From positions 434,001 to 498,000 of the forward strand of contig NZ_JACSPM010000002.1 in NCBI RefSeq assembly GCF_014837165.1: 64,000 bases of DNA, written 5' to 3'. The position numbers and the translations under genes are program-made. Below are positions 44,546-53,800 of this stretch, piece by piece. The first letter of the stretch is position 1. Each line of letters opens with the position of its first letter. The notes below the pieces were generated by a model. It saw only the letters and a list, made by a program, of their open reading frames with translations, was not told where the DNA came from and did not search any database. The DNA comes from Microbacterium gallinarum. GTDB taxonomy: Bacteria; Actinomycetota; Actinomycetes; Actinomycetales; Microbacteriaceae.

Positions 44546-46537
44546 TCAGCGGCAGGCAGTCATCGAGCCGACGGCATCCGAGAGTGCTCCCGCTCCTCCG
44601 ACGAGGATCGGCCGCCGCAGGTGGGACTGCTGCATGTGCGTGCGCAACGGGGCATCCACGCAGGTCGGTCGCGCGAGATAGAGCGGCGCCCCCTCGGCCG
44701 CGGCGACGGGCGCCACGGCGAGAGCATCCGCGAATCCGAACCCGCTCGCGACGTAGGCGTAGTCGGTGTCCTTGAGAACGTTGGCGACCGGCCCGTGCAG
44801 CAGCCGGTTGGTCTCGAAGCGGTCCTGGCCGGCGTAGCGGATCCCGCCGTTCGACCAGCCGGACAGGTAGTCGGCCAGGCGCTGGTAGGAGTCGTCGAGC
44901 ACCTCCGTGCCCCCCACAATCCCCACCGTCATACCTCGCTCATAGAGGAAATCGCGCAGTCCCGCATCGAACCCGCCCTCGTGCACCGACGGCACCAGCA
45001 GCACGAAGCGATCGTCGAACGCCGCCGCCGACAGCGCATCGGGGAAGTCGCGGCCGGTTGCGAGGTAGCCGCGGCTGTAGTCGCCGAACGCGAAGTCGAC
45101 GATCGTGCGTGATGTGGCGTAGCGGTCCGCGCCGGCCAGACGCTCGACCGGCGCGACGGTCGCGAGCCGAGTCGCCACGGCCTTCGAGACGGCGCCCTCT
45201 CCCCCGGCGATCAGGATGCGCGACACCCCGAGCCGCCGCAGCTCGTCGAGCAGGCCCGGAGCCACCGATTCACGCGGCGTGAGCAGAAGCGGCGCGTCCA
45301 TCGTCGCGGCTGCCGGAGCCGCCGACAGCGCGTCGGGCCACGCCATGCCGCCGGCGATGAACGCGACGTCAGCCGAGGTGAACTTCGAGCTCGACACCGA
45401 CAGCGCCGTCGCGTAGCGGTCAGGACCGCTCACCCGTCGTGCGGGGAGGAAGCTCCAGGGACGGAGCATCCCATCGATTCCTTCTAGCACCTCGCCGGGG
45501 GTCGCCGGCAGCAGCTGCGCATCGCCCCGCTCGGCGACCGAGGGGTAGTACTCGTACGCCGCCGCCGACTCGAATCCTGAGTCGTTGAGGAACGCGACGC
45601 GCAGCTCGCCGGGCCACAGGCCGTCGACCTCGTACGTGCCGTCGGGTGCCGCGATCGCGTTGTTCCAGCCCATCGGCGCCTTGGTGACGGGATCGAAGCT
45701 CCAGACCTGTGCGATCCGGTGGGAGGCGACGACTCCGGATGCCGCGGCGATCCGCCCCTTCACCGTGACGGCGCGCGGCATGACGACCGTGACCTCGAGG
45801 TCTGCCGTCGGAGTGAAGCGCTGCGCCCGATCGATGCCCGGCACGCTGCCGAGATAGCCGCTGGCGTAGTCGCCCTCCCAGTCGCTGACCAGCACGGTGT
45901 ACTCCGTGCCGCTCTCCACGACGAAGGTGTGCGCCATCGACCCGCGGTACCAGGTGCGCGACGTGTAGACCGGCTCGGGCCCGCCGAACGCGACGAGCGA
46001 GATGCGTCCCGGGGGGCCGGGAACGATGGGGTTGCCGAGGTCGTCCGCGGTGTGGACGGTGAGAGTGTGAGTCGTGGTCTCGGCCTGGGTCGCTTCGGAC
46101 TGAAGGGCTCGGGCTTGTTGGGCTGGGGTTTGAGAGGCGTCGGCGTGGGTGGCGGTGGTGGCTGGCGAGGTGCGGGTGTTGGCCGCTGGGGAGGTGGGGG
46201 CGGTGGCGTTGGCCGCTGGCGAGGTGCTGGCGCTGGCCGCTCGGGAGGTGGGGGCGCTGGCCGCTGAGGAGGTGGGGGCGGTGGCGGCTGACGAGGTGGG
46301 GGCGGTGGCGGCGGCGGCGGATGCCGCTGGCACGGCGCTGGTGAACGCCAGGGTGAGGGCCGCCAGCGTCGCGACGATCGCGGTCATCGCGCGGGTGGCC
46401 GGGCGGGGTGCCCGACCTGGAGCGCCCGGGGTGGCGGCGCTGGTAGCGGTTGCTGCGGCGATGGGTCGGGAGGCCGGGGCGGGGGTCCGGAACGTGCTGC
46501 GGGAGGGGGAACCAGAGCGGCGAGGGCGGCGATGCAC
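44546..46537 (-). CDS. secreted cell-wall-binding-repeat-2 protein B
   Basis: About 663 residues from the GTG at 46537, taken because it gives a basic n-region before the signal core MTAIVATLAALTLAFTSAVP; the ATG at 46387 alone would lack positive charge. A low-complexity Ala/Pro/Thr/Ser stretch with repeated APTSSAA-like units follows (about 46160-46320), then a beta-sandwich-like region and a Cna/carboxypeptidase-like segment (VTVKGRIAAASGVV). Three CWBR2 units follow: VSGPDRYATALSV, LAGADRYATSRTI and YAGQDRFETNRLL. The last 97 codons are those lost in the remnant at 42581. Start uncertain: a different frame offers MPRPTRRIRSTLCIAALAAL behind GAAAGGG. Confidence 0.8.
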   Translation of the reverse strand: MHRRPRRSGSPSRSTFRTPAPASRPIAAATATSAATPGAPGRAPRPATRAMTAIVATLAALTLAFTSAVPAASAAAATAPTSSAATAPTSSAASAPTSRAASASTSPAANATAPTSPAANTRTSPATTATHADASQTPAQQARALQSEATQAETTTHTLTVHTADDLGNPIVPGPPGRISLVAFGGPEPVYTSRTWYRGSMAHTFVVESGTEYTVLVSDWEGDYASGYLGSVPGIDRAQRFTPTADLEVTVVMPRAVTVKGRIAAASGVVASHRIAQVWSFDPVTKAPMGWNNAIAAPDGTYEVDGLWPGELRVAFLNDSGFESAAAYEYYPSVAERGDAQLLPATPGEVLEGIDGMLRPWSFLPARRVSGPDRYATALSVSSSKFTSADVAFIAGGMAWPDALSAAPAAATMDAPLLLTPRESVAPGLLDELRRLGVSRILIAGGEGAVSKAVATRLATVAPVERLAGADRYATSRTIVDFAFGDYSRGYLATGRDFPDALSAAAFDDRFVLLVPSVHEGGFDAGLRDFLYERGMTVGIVGGTEVLDDSYQRLADYLSGWSNGGIRYAGQDRFETNRLLHGPVANVLKDTDYAYVASGFGFADALAVAPVAAAEGAPLYLARPTCVDAPLRTHMQQSHLRRPILVGGAGALSDAVGSMTACR

Positions 46538-46669
46538 AGCGTCGATCGTATGCGACGCGTCGGTCGTGGCATCCCTTTCGCGCTTGGCGTTCGTCGGTGA
46601 CGAGGTTCGTGCAGACGATTTCGAATCTCTGTTCGAAAGAATGTCAGAGGTTCCAAGTAGGTTGTTCGC

Positions 46670-48004
46670 ATGACCCACCCGCTCGCAGCCCTCGCCGAAG
46701 CGGTCGGCGCTGCGATGGGGCAGTGGTCGATCGATGAGCTCAGCGCGCTGACGCCCGGCGAGGTGATCGCCGTCAATGAGGCACTGGGCCGGGCACGGCG
46801 ACTTCTCGACGCCGCGCAATCGCGGGTCGCGTCCGAGATCTCTCGTCAGTCGCGACCCGAGCTCGGTCCGCAGAGTCTGGCGAAGGCGCAGGGCTTCCGC
46901 AGCCCGACTGCTCTCATCGCCGCCACGATCGGCACGACCAACGGCGAGGCGGCGCGACTGGTTCAGGTCGGCGACGCCACGGCGCCGCGCATGACTTTCT
47001 CCGGCGAGGCCGCACCCGCACGACACCCGCATGTGGCCGATCAGCTCGCCGCGGGGCGCATCGGTGCGGCTGCGGCATCGATGATCATCACGATGCTCGA
47101 TCGGGTCGCGGTGCGCGCCGGGATGGATGCCGTGGATCAGGCCGAACGCCGGCTGGTCGAGAGCGCTCCCGGGCTCAGTCACGACCAGCTGTCGAAGCTC
47201 ATCGCACGCGTAGAGGCGTGGGTCGATCCCGACGGCGTCGAGCCGCGCGAAGACGACCTGCGCTCCGAGCGCTCGCTCACAGTGCGCGAAGAGCGCAACG
47301 GCATGATCGTGATCACCGCTCATCTCGACCCCGAGCATGCCGCGCCCGTCAAGACCGCCATCGAGGCGATGGTGACCGCCGACCTGCGGGCGCAGCGCGA
47401 GGCGGGCGACGACGCGTCGCGGCGATCCGTCCGGCAGATGCAAGCCGACGCCCTCACCCGGCTCGCCGAGCACGCTCTCGGGTGCGACCGCCGCGACCTT
47501 CCGCTCGACGGCGCGACCGTCGTCGTGCGCATCAGCGCGAACGACCTCGCCGACGGCACCGGCTACGCGACGATCGATGGCGTGACGACTCCGGTGAGCG
47601 TATCGACGGCGCGGCGCATGGCTGCCGGCGGGTCGGTGATCCCCTGGGTTCTCGGCGGGGACAGCGAAATTCTCGACTGGGGCCGCGCGAAGCGCCTCTT
47701 CACCACCCCGCAGAAGCTCGCACTGGTCGAACGCGACGGCGGTTGCGCCATGTGCGGCGCTCCCCCATCGCACACGAAGGCCCATCACATCAGATGGTGG
47801 GCGCGGGATGCCGGTCCCACAGACCTCTCGAACGGGGTACTGCTCTGCGAATCCTGCCACCACCGGGTTCACGACAACGGGTGGGATATCCGCATCGACG
47901 GCACAGGGGTCGCGGCGAAGGTGTGGTTCCTGCCACCGGACTACATCGACCCATCCCGCACGCCCCGTCTCGGCGGTCGAGCTCGCTTCGACCTGGTGGC
48001 CTGA
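46670..48004 (+). CDS. DUF222 / HNH endonuclease domain protein (13E12 family)
   Basis: 444 residues. The N-terminal ~300 residues are the DUF222 helical domain (LSALTPGEVIAVNEALGRAR ... HPHVADQLAAGRIGAAAASM ... VITAHLDPEHAAPVKTAI). The C-terminal HNH reads GGCAMCGAP, THKAHHIRWWA-type HH pair (TKAHHIRWWARDAGPTDLSN), then CESCHHRVHDNGW, with the Cys-x2-Cys zinc knuckle pairs intact. Such genes are numerous in actinobacteria and were first seen as the mycobacterial REP13E12 repeats. Nuclease activity is inferred. Divergent from CWBR2 gene B across ~130 bp. Confidence 0.93.
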   Translation: MTHPLAALAEAVGAAMGQWSIDELSALTPGEVIAVNEALGRARRLLDAAQSRVASEISRQSRPELGPQSLAKAQGFRSPTALIAATIGTTNGEAARLVQVGDATAPRMTFSGEAAPARHPHVADQLAAGRIGAAAASMIITMLDRVAVRAGMDAVDQAERRLVESAPGLSHDQLSKLIARVEAWVDPDGVEPREDDLRSERSLTVREERNGMIVITAHLDPEHAAPVKTAIEAMVTADLRAQREAGDDASRRSVRQMQADALTRLAEHALGCDRRDLPLDGATVVVRISANDLADGTGYATIDGVTTPVSVSTARRMAAGGSVIPWVLGGDSEILDWGRAKRLFTTPQKLALVERDGGCAMCGAPPSHTKAHHIRWWARDAGPTDLSNGVLLCESCHHRVHDNGWDIRIDGTGVAAKVWFLPPDYIDPSRTPRLGGRARFDLVA

Positions 48005-48008
48005 CCCG

Positions 48009-48024
48009 CGCCCGAGCTCGGGCG
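48009..48024 (+). terminator. short hairpin after the HNH gene
   Basis: Perfect palindrome CGCCCGAGCTCGGGCG: 6-bp stem, AGCT loop, starting 5 nt after the stop codon. No U-tract, so termination is only suggested. Confidence 0.4.
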
Positions 48025-48117
48025 GCTCCGGGGCATTGAGCGCGGCGCCGAGGGACGGCGGTGTGAGGGAAGGCAGCGAAAGCCGACCCCAACCGCCACG
48101 CCGTTCGCGTCGGTCGT

Positions 48118-48162
48118 TCAGCAGATGTCGAACTGCTCCACCGCGGGGAACATCGCGCCGGG
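48118..48162 (-). repeat. left 45-bp direct repeat flanking the pilus operon
   Basis: Same sequence and orientation as 54355-54399 with a single mismatch. The two copies bracket the sortase, pilin and tip genes (48272-54113). Counted by eye. Confidence 0.8.
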
Positions 48163-48180
48163 GCCGCCGACCAGCGTCAT
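48118..48180 (-). pseudogene. remnant of the C-terminal 20 codons of a CWBR2 protein
   Basis: On the minus strand the frame reads MTLVGGPGAMFPAVEQFDIC-stop, 18 of 20 residues identical to the C-terminus of the metzincin-CWBR2 protein at 54355 (VTLVGGPGAMFPAVEQLDIC). At the DNA level 48118-48162 and 54355-54399 match at 44 of 45 positions in the same orientation. The rest of the gene is absent; upstream is a 30-bp tandem repeat. Confidence 0.85.
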
Positions 48181-48269
48181 CTTCGCAGCGGGGCCGCGGC
48201 CCAGCGTCACCTTCGCGCCGGGGCCGCGGCCCAGCGTCACCTTCGCGCCGGGGCCGCCGACAGCGTCAT
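48151..48269 (+). repeat. 30-bp tandem repeat, about four units
   Basis: Units at 48151-48180, 48181-48210, 48211-48240 and 48241-48269 share the frame C(A/T)TCGC-x-CGGGGCCG followed by CCAGCGTCA(C/T). The middle two differ at only two positions. The unit derives from the end of the decayed CWBR2 frame (its GGPGAM codons), so it looks like local slippage amplification. There are no unique spacers between units. Confidence 0.85.
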
Positions 48270-48271
48270 GC

Positions 48272-49192
48272 TCAGCGGGGTGCCAGCCGCCGCGAGCTGA
48301 AGACCACGTAGGCCGCCGCCACGACTATGCCGCCGCCGAGTCCGAGCGCCCACCACGGGAACCCGGGCACTTCGGGGCGCTCGCCCGCGGCATCCAGATC
48401 CCGCGGCGGCGTCGGAAGGATGCGCTCGGCAGTGACGAGGATCCGGTGGCTGTTGATGCCCAGCGGCGTGCAAGTCACGAGGGTGACCAGGTCTTGCCCG
48501 CGGTGCGGGTAGAGCGTCTCGGTCTCGTCGGGCTTGACGACCTTCGTCTCGATGACCTGGTACGTGAGCACCTCGCCGAAGACCTCGACGGTGAAGGTGT
48601 CGCCGACGGCGACGCGATCGAGGTTCGTGAAGAGCTCGGCGTCGGCCAGTCCGCGGTGACCGGTCAGCACCGAGTGGGTGCTGTCACCGCCCACGGGCAG
48701 TGCGGTGCCCTCGAGGTGTCCGATTCCTCGCGCGAGCACCTCGTCGGACGTGCCGTGATAGATCGGCAGGTCGGCGTCGATCGCGGGGATCTTGATCCTC
48801 GCCATGAGTCCCGTGTCGTCTGCGCGCAGAAGACTGTCGTAGTGCGCGTCGACCTCGCCCTCAGCGAGAGGCTTGCGCTCCCCGGCAGCGACCACCGAGG
48901 AGCCGCCCACGAGTGCGGAGTTGAAGGCGACAGCATCCGTGATCGCCTCATGGCGCGCCGCAGGCGCCAGCTCGCGGACGGTTGACGAGTAGTGGTCGAT
49001 CCGCAGCGACTGCTGGTACTGCGTGAACCACCCCGCTGCCGACGGGTAGAGCAGAACCGCGACACCCAGCACGAAGCCCAGAGCGATGCCGAGGGACGCC
49101 CACGGCATCCGTCGCGCCGAACGCCGGCGCGACCGGTCGCGCAGCGGCGCCGGTCGTGGCTGCTCGGTCGTGATCGACATGGTTCCGTTCAT
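48272..49192 (-). CDS. class C sortase (pilus polymerase)
   Basis: 306 residues from the ATG at 49192 (a second ATG at 49180 is possible). A basic N-terminus and membrane helix (ASLGIALGFVLGVAVLLY) are followed by the sortase barrel: HSVLTGHRGLADAELF (catalytic His), LVTLVTCTPLGINSHRILV (catalytic Cys241 and Arg). A second membrane helix (WWALGLGGGIVVAAAYVVF) and a basic tail are typical of class C. The lid region near the N-terminus (SLLRADDTGLM) lacks a clear DPF/DPW. It would link the two LPLTG proteins encoded upstream into a pilus. Confidence 0.92.
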   Translation of the reverse strand: MNGTMSITTEQPRPAPLRDRSRRRSARRMPWASLGIALGFVLGVAVLLYPSAAGWFTQYQQSLRIDHYSSTVRELAPAARHEAITDAVAFNSALVGGSSVVAAGERKPLAEGEVDAHYDSLLRADDTGLMARIKIPAIDADLPIYHGTSDEVLARGIGHLEGTALPVGGDSTHSVLTGHRGLADAELFTNLDRVAVGDTFTVEVFGEVLTYQVIETKVVKPDETETLYPHRGQDLVTLVTCTPLGINSHRILVTAERILPTPPRDLDAAGERPEVPGFPWWALGLGGGIVVAAAYVVFSSRRLAPR

Positions 49193-49231
49193 GGAGGTCC
49201 GCGAGGGGACGACGTACTGGCCAAGAAGGGT

Positions 49232-49271
49232 GGACGGTGGCGAGAGACGGGGGAATCCCTCGCCACCGTCC
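49232..49271. terminator. 13-bp hairpin between pilin and sortase genes (attenuator candidate)
   Basis: Perfect arms GGACGGTGGCGAG (49232-49244) and CTCGCCACCGTCC (49259-49271) with a 14-nt loop, in the 119-bp gap between the pilin stop and the sortase start. On the minus strand it is followed by CCCTTCTT. Partial termination would give more pilin than sortase message. Confidence 0.65.
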
Positions 49272-49311
49272 GGTCAGGATGCCGCCGCTATCGCGACGGC
49301 GAACCGGTGCT

Positions 49312-50769
49312 TCAGGCGTTCGCCTTGGCGCGACGGGCCACGAGCGCAGCAGCACCGAGCGCGACGGCGACGAGGGCCGCACCGCCGACGCCGAACCACA
49401 GCGCGCCGTCGCCACCGGTGAGCGGCAGCTCCCAGGCGAGGAGGCGCGAGTTGTCGATCACTCGCTCGACGGTGACGACCGTTCCCGCCGTCTCGCCGGG
49501 CACGATCGGAAGCGCGATCGCCTGGTCGTTCTCGTCGACCGAGACGGGCACACGGGCGGTGAGGGCCGAGTAGCCCTCGGGTGCACGCACCTCTTCGAGC
49601 CAGTAGACGGTGGTGCCGTCGGCCTTCAGACCCGGGATGACGACCTCACCCGACGCGTTGGTGGTGAACTCGCCGGCCGCGTTGCCCGGGAAGGCGAGCG
49701 GGGTTCCGCCGGTCTCCTGCGTGTACACCGCGAACACAGCACCTGCCAGCTTGGTCTCAGGGCTCTCGGTGTCGACCTTGATGACCTTCACCGGCACCCA
49801 GGTCGTGTCGACGGGCTGGGTGGTGAACGTGCGGCCGTTGACGTTGGTGACCGCCGTGTTGACGATCGTGCCGGTGCCGTTCACGACGGTGTCGATCTCG
49901 ACCACGACGTCCTTGCCGGCGTTCGCGCGCAGCAGGTTCAGTCCGGGCTCGGTGAACGTCACCGTGACCGGGTCGGTCGCCGAGATGGTGACTGCGTTCG
50001 CCGGCACCTGCACGCCGTCGACGAAGACGCGCGCGGGCGCGGTGTAGGTCAGGCGGCTGTCGAGGTCATCGGTGATGACGTAGCTCGTCAGGTCGCTGCC
50101 GTTCGCGAACGCGGGGATCTTGGCGGCGACGGTCCACGTCACCGTCGAGCCGAGCGCGTAGGCACCGGTCGTGTCGAGCGACTTGACGGGGGCGTCGGCG
50201 ACCGCGTTCTTCGGGTAGACGTGGATGGCGTAGTTCCATCCGTCGCCGGCCTCGAGCGGGGGCAGCGGTACGGTCACGAGGAACGGGGCGGCGGGAGCCA
50301 CGACGTTCGCAGGCTGCGACACCTCGCGCACGAGGTAGAGGCCGATGGGCAGGGCGCCCGACACGGCGACCCCCTGCGGGTTCGTCGCGGCGAGGTTCAC
50401 CGCGGTGCCCAGGGTCAGGTTGTCGGCGATGTACTCATCGGGGTCGGCTGCGCCGGCCAGTCCGCTGGCGAGGTCGGCTGCGTCATCCCAGCCCTCGTTC
50501 GTGAACAGGTCGACGTCGTTAACCGGCGTCACCGAGAAGACGACACCCGCGATCGGGTCGGGCAGGATGCCCTGGTCGGCGCCTGTTGCCGGTGCGCCGG
50601 AAACGAGCGGCTGCTTGTGCTTGTGGACGGTGATGGTGCCGGTGTCGCCGGGCGTCAAGTTCGGTCCCGGTGCGGCAGAGGCGGGCGCCGACACGGCGAC
50701 GGCCCCGAGGATCCCCAGTGCGAGAGCGCCGATGGCGGCGGTCACGCGCGTCGAAATGGACTTGGTCAT
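49312..50769 (-). CDS. SpaH/EbpB-type major pilin, LPXTG-anchored
   Basis: 485 residues, start preceded by GGGGAAG. A signal peptide (MTKSISTRVTAAIGALALGI...) ends near SAPASA. The pilin motif is WNYAIHVYPKN, whose Lys is the polymerisation nucleophile in this family. DUF11/CnaB-like domains follow, with the E-box YWLEEVRAPEGY (isopeptide Glu). The sorting signal LPLTGG at 448-453 is followed by a hydrophobic helix and RRAKANA. It should form the pilus shaft when cross-linked by the class C sortase at 48272. Confidence 0.94.
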   Translation of the reverse strand: MTKSISTRVTAAIGALALGILGAVAVSAPASAAPGPNLTPGDTGTITVHKHKQPLVSGAPATGADQGILPDPIAGVVFSVTPVNDVDLFTNEGWDDAADLASGLAGAADPDEYIADNLTLGTAVNLAATNPQGVAVSGALPIGLYLVREVSQPANVVAPAAPFLVTVPLPPLEAGDGWNYAIHVYPKNAVADAPVKSLDTTGAYALGSTVTWTVAAKIPAFANGSDLTSYVITDDLDSRLTYTAPARVFVDGVQVPANAVTISATDPVTVTFTEPGLNLLRANAGKDVVVEIDTVVNGTGTIVNTAVTNVNGRTFTTQPVDTTWVPVKVIKVDTESPETKLAGAVFAVYTQETGGTPLAFPGNAAGEFTTNASGEVVIPGLKADGTTVYWLEEVRAPEGYSALTARVPVSVDENDQAIALPIVPGETAGTVVTVERVIDNSRLLAWELPLTGGDGALWFGVGGAALVAVALGAAALVARRAKANA

Positions 50770-50799
50770 GTTTGAGCTACTTCCCCAGAAAGTCGATCA

Positions 50800-50815
50800 A
50801 TGGATGGATGGATGG
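50800..50815. repeat. ATGG x4 tetranucleotide tract upstream of the pilin gene
   Basis: Four exact ATGG units (CCAT on the coding strand), 31-46 bp before the pilin start codon, in the gap between tip adhesin and pilin. Short, but the only such tract in the operon. Confidence 0.7.
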
Positions 50816-50846
50816 TTGAAGTCGGTGATTCGGGATGTCGGACGCG

Positions 50847-53800
50847 TCAGGCATTCCCCCGCTTCAGCCGACGGGAGGCGTGCCAGGCGGCGAACGCGAC
50901 GAACGCGGCCATGAGCGCACCTCCGAGCAGCAGATACAGATCGGATGCGGTGCCGCCGGTCAGCGGCAGCACAACGGCCGGCACATCGTCATTGACGAAG
51001 CGGTAGACCGCGTGCTCCCCCGCACCCACCTGGATGTCGGTGGACCCGACGTCCTCCCAGTCGTCGTCGACGCTCGGGTCGCCGCCTGCGACGAGCTTCT
51101 GCAGCGCGAGGTTGCGGTACGCGATCGTCGCCGCCTCGGTGGACTCGGCGAGCGTGTAGGTGTGCGCCGGTCGAACCTCGAAGGTGTTCTGGTCGTTCGC
51201 TGTCGCCGAGCCCGCGGCCTGCAGCACGGGCAGGTCGTAACCCGCGGCGGGCGCGCCTGTCACCGTGAAGTCTGCGGGGGTGAGACCTGACCCGTCGGTG
51301 GTCTGCTTGAGGATCGTGAGCTTCGCCGTCGCATTGGTCACGGTGCAGGTCACGTCCTTCCCGAGGGGCACCCGCACGCCGGACTCCGCGACGGCCACCG
51401 CGGTGGTGGTGCCCGTCAGCACGCACCGCCAGCCGTCGACCGGAACGTAGGTCGCCGGACCGCCCGACTCCTGCAGCGTGTAGATCGCGTCGGGAGTGAC
51501 GGATGCCGTCACCGGCGTCGTCGGGCTGTAGGTGCCCTTCGGGCCGGGCAGGGCGCCTGCCGGACCCTTCGCCTCGAGCAGCCACGTCGAGGGCGACTCG
51601 AGCCCGGGTGCCGCGACCGTCTTCACGAGGTTCAGGGTCTGGGTGCACGTCACCGTGTTGGTGATGACGAACGTGTTGAGGTCGGCCACGAGGGTCGCAG
51701 CGAAGGGGAGGTCGTGGGCGGTCGTCTGACCGTTGACGCTCGTGACCTTCGCGCTCGTCAGCTCGCAGCCCGGCAGGAGGGCGGCATCCACCGATGCCGT
51801 CTCGTCGACACTGAGCTCACTGCCCTGCGCGTAGCCGCTGTATTCCTGCCCCCACGCGGGGCTCGCGATCGAACCGAGGACCGGAGCGGCCGTCAGACCC
51901 TGCGGCACCGCGGCGCCGGTGGTGGGCTGCGTGTACGTGCCGACCGTGTTGCCGGCGGAGTCCTTGACAACCCAGGCCTTGGTGGCCTTCACCCGCGCGG
52001 TCGCCGCGTTGCGGAAGGTCACCTCGACCCGGTCGGTGACCGAGAGGCCCGAGATCTGCTGGTTCGACGGACCCGTGAGGCTGCCGGTCGTCTCGGTGCC
52101 GTTCTGGTGGTGCACCACGTACGATCCCGACTGCCAGCCGAAGCCCGGCTTGCCTGTGAAGCTCTCGCTGACCGTGAGCGTGCCGACCGCGTCCGCGCGG
52201 CTGAAGTCCACCGTCCAGTGCGCTTCCCCGAGCTGAGTCGCGCCGGCGGTGCCCGCCGTCTGCTGGGTGGCGGCACCGTTGCGCGTCGCCGTTCCCACGT
52301 TCGCCGAGGCATTGAGCGTCATCGCCCAGCCGTTGGTGGCCGTCCACTGGTTCTGCGGGTTCAGCGTCTCCTTCTTCACGGTCACCGGCACGCGGCAGAT
52401 CGCGGAGTTGACGATGTTCTGGATCGACGCGCCCAGCGCGTCCCACGCCCCCTGGAAGTAATCGCTGCGCGCGGTCAGACCCGACACGGCCGCGAGGTTG
52501 CGCGACACGTCGCCCGACGCGCCGTCGCCGATACCGACGGCGACCACGCGGGTGCCCTGCGCCTTCAGCTGGTTCGCCGAGAAGATCGCCTGCTCGAGCG
52601 ACTTCGTCGTGACGTTGTAGCTGTTCACCGCGACGCCGCCGTTGCCTACGGAGTTGCTGATGTAGTTCGGCGCGCCATCGGTGAGGAAGAGGGCCAGGTC
52701 GTACTTGTCGCTGAGTCCGGCGTTGGCCGTCGCCATCGAGCGCAACGCGAGATCCCAGTTGGTCGTCTGCGTGCCGCCGGGGTCGCCGGTGAACGTGGTG
52801 ATGTCGGACTTGATCGCGGCGAGCGCGGTGTCGACGCTGCGCGGCGCCGGCGCCTGCCACCCCGACCGCGCAGGCGAGCTCGCACCGAAGGTGAACAGCG
52901 CCACCTGCGTGCCCGTGCCGACGAGGCTGTCGACGAGGTCGAGGAGCGCTGCGCGGTACTGCAGGCGCTGCGACGAGCTGACCGAGTTCGAGAGGTCCAT
53001 CTGGATCGCGATCCGCAGACCCTCCTGGCACGACAGCGCGATGGCGGGATTGGCGAGGGATGCCGCGACGACATCGCTGCGGGTGGTGATCCCCGTGCTT
53101 CCCGGCGCATCATTCGGGAACGAGACGGTCTGACCCGCCCCCAGCTGCGGAGTGCGGCCGGCGTATCGGAACGGCGTGGTGGGTCCGCCGTAGTCGCCCA
53201 GCATGAGCGTCTCGTTGGTGTAGGTCGCGGCGTTCGGCACCTGGACGACGAAGTACTCCTTGCCGAGGGCAGACGCCCCCTCGACCGGGATCGTGCACGA
53301 TGTCGCCGGGGCGGCGCCGATCGTGCAGGAGAACGCCGTGGCGGCGCCCGGGCGATACGGGTTCGCGTTCGAGCCCGTTCCGGCGACCTCGTGCAGCCGG
53401 TACGTCATTCCGGCGAGGTACGCCGGATTCGACAGATCGGCGGGCGTGGACTCCTTGCGGAGCACTCGGGCGTCGATGACGACAGAGGCGCCCTGATAGG
53501 TGTGCGTGAACGTGCAGTTCGCGTTGCGGCGGCTCGCGGTGGTGGAGCCGGTGCTGTCGCTGGCGCCGTAGGTGACGGTGCGTGCGCTGACATTCCGGCT
53601 CGCGCCGCTGCTCACCGTGCACGCGAAAGTCGTCGTGTAGCGGCTCGCGAGTGCGGGGTCGACCGGTGTGGCCGACAGCGTGTAGGTGGTCTGAGTGCCG
53701 CTCTGATTGCGGGGCACGGTGCGCAACTGGCCGCTCGTGAAGGCGAACTCGTCTGCCGAGGCGTTGTTGCGAACGGCCTTGAGGGTCCAGTCGGACGCCG

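Noticed and set aside
46538..47872. N-terminal extension of CWBR2 protein B to give 1108 residues
   Set aside because: It is antisense to the well-supported DUF222-HNH gene and reads as low-quality Arg/Gly-rich sequence before any signal peptide.
46670..48004. Group I/II intron or intein-encoded homing endonuclease
   Set aside because: The HNH is fused to a DUF222 domain in a free-standing gene with its own start. No split host gene or intron boundaries are visible.
48151..48269. CRISPR-like array of 30-bp repeats
   Set aside because: Units are directly adjacent with no unique spacers, and they derive from a CWBR2 gene end.
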